Positions 59,180 to 64,000 of a stretch of 64,000 nt of DNA are shown here, one piece after another. The translations under genes and the position numbers were made by a program. The notes under the pieces are model-generated. The model ran no database searches and was not told the origin of the DNA. It saw nothing but the letters and a program-made list of their open reading frames with translations. The DNA comes from Flavobacterium sp. 140616W15 (GTDB taxonomy: Bacteria > Bacteroidota > Bacteroidia > Flavobacteriales > Flavobacteriaceae), in the NCBI RefSeq assembly GCF_003668995.1, contig NZ_CP033068.1, forward strand, positions 4,402,001 to 4,466,000. Reading direction: 5' to 3'. Each line of letters begins with the position of its first letter. Position 1 is the stretch's first letter.

Positions 59180-59187
59180 TACTTTTG
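59180..59187 (+). promoter_or_regulatory. promoter -7 element for the DUF5686 gene
   Basis: TACTTTTG, exact TAnnTTTG match, 38 bp before the ATG at 59225. Confidence 0.55.
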
Positions 59188-59224
59188 TGATATCACAAGC
59201 CTAATTTGTAATATTGTTTTTTGT

Positions 59225-61726
59225 ATGAAGTTATTGTGTTTCTTAACATTATTTTTCACGCTTTCTATACAAGCGCAATTCCAGATAAACGGAATTGTAA
59301 CGGAAAAAGTTACAAATAAACCACTCCCTTTTGCTACAATAGTTACCGATGACGGGGTGAATTCTATCACCGATGTCGATGGTAAATTCACACTTCAATC
59401 TACCGCTAGTATTGAGTATTTTACGGTTTCTTATATCGGATATACTTCGGCTATAATATATACTTCTGCTAATAAAAATTTTTATAAAGTTGGATTAGTA
59501 GAATCTACCGCAGCTTTAAAAGAAGTTATCATCTCAAACGAAAATCCTGCTTTGGCAATTATTAGGAAAACAATTGAGAGCAAGAACAAAAATAACCCGC
59601 AAAAAAAGCTAACCAGTTTTGAGTATAAAACGTATAATAAATTAATTGTAACTGCTAATCCAGATTCTATTAGTTCAAGACTGGATTCTATTTTTGTACA
59701 AGAAGCTATAGGTCGAAGATTTATTAAAGTTGATTCGGCTAACTTCAAATTCAAAGAGATCTCTAATAAACAGCATTTGTTTCAAACAGAAAAAGTTTCA
59801 CAATATCAATTTGGAAATAATAAACTAAAAGAAACCATTTTAGGAACAAAAATGGCGGGCTTCAAACAACCTATCTATGAAGTTATTGCTTTTAATTTGC
59901 AATCTATTTCTATATACGATTCGAATTATGAACTTTTCGAAACGAAGTATAATAGTCCAATTGCCAAAGATGCTTTAAAAGATTACAATTATAAATTGCT
60001 TGATACCGTTTTGATAAAAGGTAGAGAAACCTATATGGTTTATTTTAAAAACCGAATGAGGAAACCTGAATTGGGACTAGAAGGAGTTCTTTATATTGAT
60101 CAGGATAGTTATGCTATCGCAAAAGCAGTAATGCGTATTAAAGGCGTACTTGATATTAGTGGAATACATGAGTTTGATTATATCCCTGAGCAGAAAATAT
60201 GGTTTCCAAAGGGGTCTACTTTTAAAATAGTAAAAGGAAAGAATGATGATGATATTAAGATTCTTGGTGGTACAATTCAGTTTGATGGAGATGCAGAGCA
60301 AGAAGAAGATATACATAGAAAAAAAGAAGCTTCAGATTATACTTATCTAGTATCTGAGAGTAATAATTTTGATGTGCATTATAATACACCCATAGAAATA
60401 AAAAATCCATCTTTATATATCGAAATTAAAGATGATGCTATTAAAAAACCAGAAAGTTTTTGGAATAAGTATCGAAAAGATAGTTTGGATATACGTTCTC
60501 AAAAAACATATATGTTGCTGGATAGTATTTCTTTGAAAAAAAGAATTGAAAGTAAAATTAGGTTTGGAAGAAAAATTATTAATGGTTACCTGCCAATAAG
60601 TGTAGTCGATTTAGATTTAAGAAAACTATTTAGCTATAATAATTACGAAGGATTTAGATTTGGCTTAGGTGGTGTTACTAATGAGTTTTTCTCAAAAAAA
60701 TATAAGATTGGGGGCTATGCTGGATATGGTACCAAAGATGGGGCTTTTAAGTATAACTTAGATTTATCGACTCGAGTAGAACGATTCTCGAATACATGGG
60801 TAGGAGGATCTTATACCAATGATGTGAGGGAGATTGGTAGTACTGTTTTTGCGGTTGATAAAAGAGTTTTTAAATTGTATGACCCTCGACCTATAAATAT
60901 TAGTACATTCTACAAATATGTTAGTTGGACTGGTTATTTGGCTACGCGAATCGTCCCGAAAACGGAAAGTATTTTTGAAATTTCACGTTCCTTAATAGAG
61001 CCCAAATTTGATTATGCTTACAATTTAAATGGAAGGTTGTATACCAATTATGTTATGACTACGGCAATGCTTTCATTGGCATGGAATCCTTTCAGTGATT
61101 ATATGCAAACACCTAACGGGCGAATTGAGATTGAAAAAAGATTTCCAAAGTTTACGATTCAATACACACAATCATTGCCTAACATTGCAGAAAATGATTT
61201 TAATTTCTCTAAAATAGATTTTAAAACAGAATATGAAAAAAAATATCTAAACGGACAAAAAACAAGTTTGCTTTTGCAAGGAGGGTATGCAATGGGAGAT
61301 GTACCAATCACACATTTGTATAATACTTCACCAAATAATATTACCAAAGAAACAATGATTCAGAGGGTAACATTTGCAGGCAGAAATAGTTTTGAAACAA
61401 TGTTTTTTAATGAATTCTTTTCAAGTAAATATGCAATTTTCCAGGTTAAACATGGTTTTAACCGATTTAAAATAATCAAAAAAGTAAGACCGTCTTTAGT
61501 AATGGTTTCGCGCATGGCATGGGGAAATATGGAAAATCCAGAACAACATGTCGGGATTGATTATAAGACATTGAACAAAGGATTCTTTGAGTCTGGTATA
61601 GAAATAAATCAGATTTTTAGTGGTTTAGGATTAAGCGGATTCTATCGTTATGGACCAAACCAATTACCAAGATTTGAAGATAATATAGCTGTTAAATTGA
61701 GTTTTGTACTTGATTTAGGTATTTAA
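59225..61726 (+). CDS. DUF5686 outer-membrane protein with carboxypeptidase-regulatory-like N-domain
   Basis: 833 residues from the ATG at 59225 with signal peptide MKLLCFLTLFFTLSIQAQ; the open frame before it is not coding. Residues about 20-95 form a CarboxypepD_reg-like domain (QINGIVTEKVTNKPLPFATI ... DVDGKFTLQS). The remainder (for example TSFEYKTYNKLIVTANPDS and the C-terminal LGLSGFYRYGPNQLPRFEDN) fits the DUF5686 family, whose C-terminal part resembles a beta-barrel ending in an aromatic-rich strand. Common in Bacteroidota outer membranes; function unknown. Confidence 0.88.
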   Translation: MKLLCFLTLFFTLSIQAQFQINGIVTEKVTNKPLPFATIVTDDGVNSITDVDGKFTLQSTASIEYFTVSYIGYTSAIIYTSANKNFYKVGLVESTAALKEVIISNENPALAIIRKTIESKNKNNPQKKLTSFEYKTYNKLIVTANPDSISSRLDSIFVQEAIGRRFIKVDSANFKFKEISNKQHLFQTEKVSQYQFGNNKLKETILGTKMAGFKQPIYEVIAFNLQSISIYDSNYELFETKYNSPIAKDALKDYNYKLLDTVLIKGRETYMVYFKNRMRKPELGLEGVLYIDQDSYAIAKAVMRIKGVLDISGIHEFDYIPEQKIWFPKGSTFKIVKGKNDDDIKILGGTIQFDGDAEQEEDIHRKKEASDYTYLVSESNNFDVHYNTPIEIKNPSLYIEIKDDAIKKPESFWNKYRKDSLDIRSQKTYMLLDSISLKKRIESKIRFGRKIINGYLPISVVDLDLRKLFSYNNYEGFRFGLGGVTNEFFSKKYKIGGYAGYGTKDGAFKYNLDLSTRVERFSNTWVGGSYTNDVREIGSTVFAVDKRVFKLYDPRPINISTFYKYVSWTGYLATRIVPKTESIFEISRSLIEPKFDYAYNLNGRLYTNYVMTTAMLSLAWNPFSDYMQTPNGRIEIEKRFPKFTIQYTQSLPNIAENDFNFSKIDFKTEYEKKYLNGQKTSLLLQGGYAMGDVPITHLYNTSPNNITKETMIQRVTFAGRNSFETMFFNEFFSSKYAIFQVKHGFNRFKIIKKVRPSLVMVSRMAWGNMENPEQHVGIDYKTLNKGFFESGIEINQIFSGLGLSGFYRYGPNQLPRFEDNIAVKLSFVLDLGI

Positions 61727-61759
61727 AAAAAATCCCATCTGAAGCAGATGGGATTTTTT
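61727..61759. terminator. bidirectional terminator between convergent genes
   Basis: Stem AAAAAATCCCATCTG with its complement around an AAG loop, T-runs available on both strands. It serves the DUF5686 gene and the antiporter gene. Confidence 0.9.
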
Positions 61760-61765
61760 AAATTA

Positions 61766-64000
61766 TTATGGTTTAAGAATTAAGACCGATGGCGTGTTAT
61801 TAAGCCATGTACTTTGAGATTCGATTAGTTTTTTCCAGCTGTCTAAGCTAATAATCATTAAATCCTGATGCTCTATAAACTCTTTTTTAATAGTTCTATC
61901 GTGCATTAGCATGATATGGTTAGGAGCAATTTGTTCAATAGATCGGATAGATTCCTGCATTTCACGATTGTTCTTTAATTCGCCACTAGCATCCAAAATG
62001 GTAATTTGAGAACCATTGTTGTTAATCAATTTCTTGGCATATTCAATAAGGAAAGAATCTTCTTTGCTAAAAATAGGTATGAAAACCTGATTTATTTCTT
62101 CTAGCTCCTTATCAATAAAAATCCCAACAGGCATTTTGCTTTTTGTAATAACATGTCTTGTTCTCTCGTCAAAAGGAGAATTTTCGAACAGACCTTCCTT
62201 TCCTGTAAATTTATCGATTAAACGGTCTGGATTTACTATTCTAGTGGTGAATCCTAGTATTTTACCTAATAAGGTTCCTTCAAAAATAGATTGTCCTAAA
62301 CTAACTAATAATAAATCATATTCACCTTGATTTGCTGTTTCGGTTATGTCAGCATCAATATCATTAGATAATTTAAAAAGACTAACCATATTTTGATTCA
62401 AACTTTCCGATTCAGAAATAACTGGTAAAAGCATTTCTCTTTCATAATCTTTTACTTCAAAAGGATGTAACTCAGAACTTAATGATAAATGCATTGCAGT
62501 TACAATGGTATTGTCAGGTTGTTTTTTAGTCAAGCTATTTGCAATTCGTAATAATGTTTTTCCTTTGTCAGGAGTGTCAAATGAAAATAGGATTTTGTAT
62601 TTGCTTTTGTTGCCTATTTCTTCTGGGATAACAGTTTTTTTGTCTTTAAAAATGAAATTGATAAAATCTAAAGCGGGTCCGGTCATAAAGGTCGTAACCA
62701 ATGCCATAATTACCATCATAGTAAAAATTTCAGTTGATAAAACACCTAAATCGTATCCTATATTTAAAACAACCAATTCCATTAAACCACGAGTATTCAT
62801 TAAAGCACCGATGGCTAAGCTGTCTTTCCAGCTTTGTCCTACAAATTTGGCTGCAAAGGCACTTCCAAAGAATTTTCCAACGACAGCTACTGCAATAATT
62901 ACTCCAGTAACTTTCCATAAATAAGGGTCGTTTAATAAACCTATTTGAGTACGTAATCCTGTAAAAACGAAGAATAAAGGAAGTAAAAGTATAACAGATA
63001 CGTCTTCTACTTTTTCGATAAAAATATTACGGAATTTATGGTTTTCAGGCATAATTGCTCCTGCTAAAAAAGCACCAAATAAGGCATGAATTCCGATTAA
63101 CTCAGAAGCATAAGCAGAAAATAGAAGTGTTAAGAAGAAAATAGCAACTACAGGTTTGTTTAAACTCTCACGGGTTGAATTTAAGTCTCCTACACGTTTT
63201 AAAAACGGACGAACTATTTTAAGCATTACAATTACATAAATAATTGCTAATCCAATTACGTATAATGAACTAGTAAAAGAACCAGCTTTTACAATAGCAA
63301 TTACTACGGCTAGAATACACCAAGCAGTAATATCATCTGCTGCAGCACAAGTTATAGCAATGGTTCCGAGCTTGGTTTTTTGTAAACCTCGTTCTTGAAC
63401 AATTCTAGCTAAAACTGGAAATGCTGTAATACTCATAGCAATTCCCATAAATAGTCCAAAAGAAGCAAATTCAACTCCAATAGGGGCAAAAGTATGATAA
63501 ATGAAATAGGCTAAAGTTAAGCCCAAAGCAAATGGAATTACGATACTTGCATGGCTAATTACAACAGATTCATGTGCTTTGTTTTTTAGTACTTTTAAGT
63601 CCAGTTCCATACCAATTACGAACATAAAAAGTATTAAACCTATTTGGCTTAAAAATTGCAGATTTCCTAAAGATTCTTGTGGAAATAAAGTAGCTGAAAA
63701 TTCAGGGAAGTACATTCCGATAAGAGATGGCCCTAAAACAATACCAGCAACCATTTCTCCAATTACAGAGGGTTGACCAATTTTTCTAAAAACCCATCCA
63801 AAGAAACGTGCTACCAAAATAATTGTAATAATTTGGGCAAGTAAAATAGCAAGTGGATGTTGTAAGTTTTCAATCATTGCCGAAAGAAAATCATTCCAAT
63901 GGCTACTCTCTATTTTCTTTTGAACAATTTCTCTTCCTATTTCTAAAGCTTTTCCTTTTGAGATTACCAAATAAATTAAAGCAGAAAATCCACCAATAAT
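61766..64000 (-). CDS. Kef-type (CPA2) cation/H+ antiporter with C-terminal UspA-like domain, cut by window edge
   Basis: At least 744 codons; the frame is open to the window end, where a hydrophobic segment (IIGGFSALIYLVI) lies before the residues in view, so the true start is outside. The membrane part has Kef/NhaP-like signatures: RKIGQPSVIGEMVAGIVLGP, FLSQIGLILFMFVIGMELDL and ITCAAADDITAWCILAVVIA with the ion-binding Asp pair, and GALMNTRGLMELVVLNIGYD. The last 280 residues resemble a universal-stress-type domain (YDLLLVSLGQSIF) and are cytosolic. Likely monovalent cation/proton exchange. Confidence 0.9.
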   Translation of the reverse strand: MIGGFSALIYLVISKGKALEIGREIVQKKIESSHWNDFLSAMIENLQHPLAILLAQIITIILVARFFGWVFRKIGQPSVIGEMVAGIVLGPSLIGMYFPEFSATLFPQESLGNLQFLSQIGLILFMFVIGMELDLKVLKNKAHESVVISHASIVIPFALGLTLAYFIYHTFAPIGVEFASFGLFMGIAMSITAFPVLARIVQERGLQKTKLGTIAITCAAADDITAWCILAVVIAIVKAGSFTSSLYVIGLAIIYVIVMLKIVRPFLKRVGDLNSTRESLNKPVVAIFFLTLLFSAYASELIGIHALFGAFLAGAIMPENHKFRNIFIEKVEDVSVILLLPLFFVFTGLRTQIGLLNDPYLWKVTGVIIAVAVVGKFFGSAFAAKFVGQSWKDSLAIGALMNTRGLMELVVLNIGYDLGVLSTEIFTMMVIMALVTTFMTGPALDFINFIFKDKKTVIPEEIGNKSKYKILFSFDTPDKGKTLLRIANSLTKKQPDNTIVTAMHLSLSSELHPFEVKDYEREMLLPVISESESLNQNMVSLFKLSNDIDADITETANQGEYDLLLVSLGQSIFEGTLLGKILGFTTRIVNPDRLIDKFTGKEGLFENSPFDERTRHVITKSKMPVGIFIDKELEEINQVFIPIFSKEDSFLIEYAKKLINNNGSQITILDASGELKNNREMQESIRSIEQIAPNHIMLMHDRTIKKEFIEHQDLMIISLDSWKKLIESQSTWLNNTPSVLILKP

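Noticed and set aside
1..64000. CRISPR arrays, rRNA genes, insertion sequences, prophage
   Set aside because: Scanned for regularly spaced repeats, transposase or phage motifs and rRNA sequence; none found. The repeats present are palindromic elements or cassette duplicates.

Overview
The window is AT-rich, densely coded DNA from a member of the Bacteroidota, most likely Flavobacterium or a close relative in the Flavobacteriaceae. Evidence: many promoters match the Bacteroidota -7 consensus TAnnTTTG, Shine-Dalgarno sequences are inconspicuous, and the gene content is typical of the family (DUF5686 outer-membrane protein, PepSY-like mini-proteins, DUF3098, HopJ-family protein, TPR-containing sensor kinases). 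No plasmid or phage genes and no CRISPR array were seen.

Layout. 0-5.4 kb: ribE (edge-truncated, minus) diverges from pdxA; then DUF177-rpmF, followed by fabH-accB-accC for fatty-acid initiation. 5.6-11 kb: four tandem PepSY-like secreted proteins, a sigma-54-activator response regulator, and a convergent hybrid kinase whose frame is broken. 11-16.1 kb: S9 peptidase (minus), then an envelope set of FAD oxidoreductase, mtgA and an LpxR-like deacylase. 16.1-26.0 kb: a strain-specific accessory island, all on the minus strand, ending near a tRNA-Ala(GGC). 26-37 kb: crotonase, queD-like, lpxH-like, alpha/beta hydrolase, MFS exporter, recJ, HopJ, rsmI, tdk. 37-44 kb: rpoN, asnS, an SPFH/zinc-ribbon membrane pair and a YugP-type metalloprotease. 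44-49 kb: a NarL-type two-component system divergent from a small lipoprotein, then a hydrolase-ECF sigma-membrane protein operon. 49-64 kb: leuS, ftsX-DUF3098-uppP-truB, a zincin, a thioredoxin-like protein, pyrH, frr, a DUF5686 protein and a Kef-type antiporter cut by the window edge.

Most interesting region. 16.4-25.4 kb reads as a polymorphic-toxin locus with a record of past cassettes. One complete lipoprotein (24136-25356) has an N-terminal delivery domain, a Pro/Gly linker and a variable C-terminus, followed at once by a candidate immunity gene and a small membrane gene. Downstream, 264 bp of the linker is repeated with two differences (23080-23343) and continues into a different C-terminal domain with a zinc-protease HEYIH motif, without delivery domain or signal peptide: an orphan toxin module. 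Recombination between the repeats would join the delivery domain in frame to the protease. Further down are at least three truncated protease tails. Each protease tail is followed by a gene for an exported protein (probable immunity), whereas the other toxin type is followed by a cytosolic plus membrane pair.

Caution on quality. Six reading frames (9.36, 21.14, 21.92, 22.07, 27.75 and 41.00 kb) are broken by what looks like loss of one base in an A/T homopolymer. The same error type in conserved genes suggests under-called homopolymers, though genuine slippage cannot be excluded. Functions are inferred from recognised motifs and family knowledge; no database search was run.
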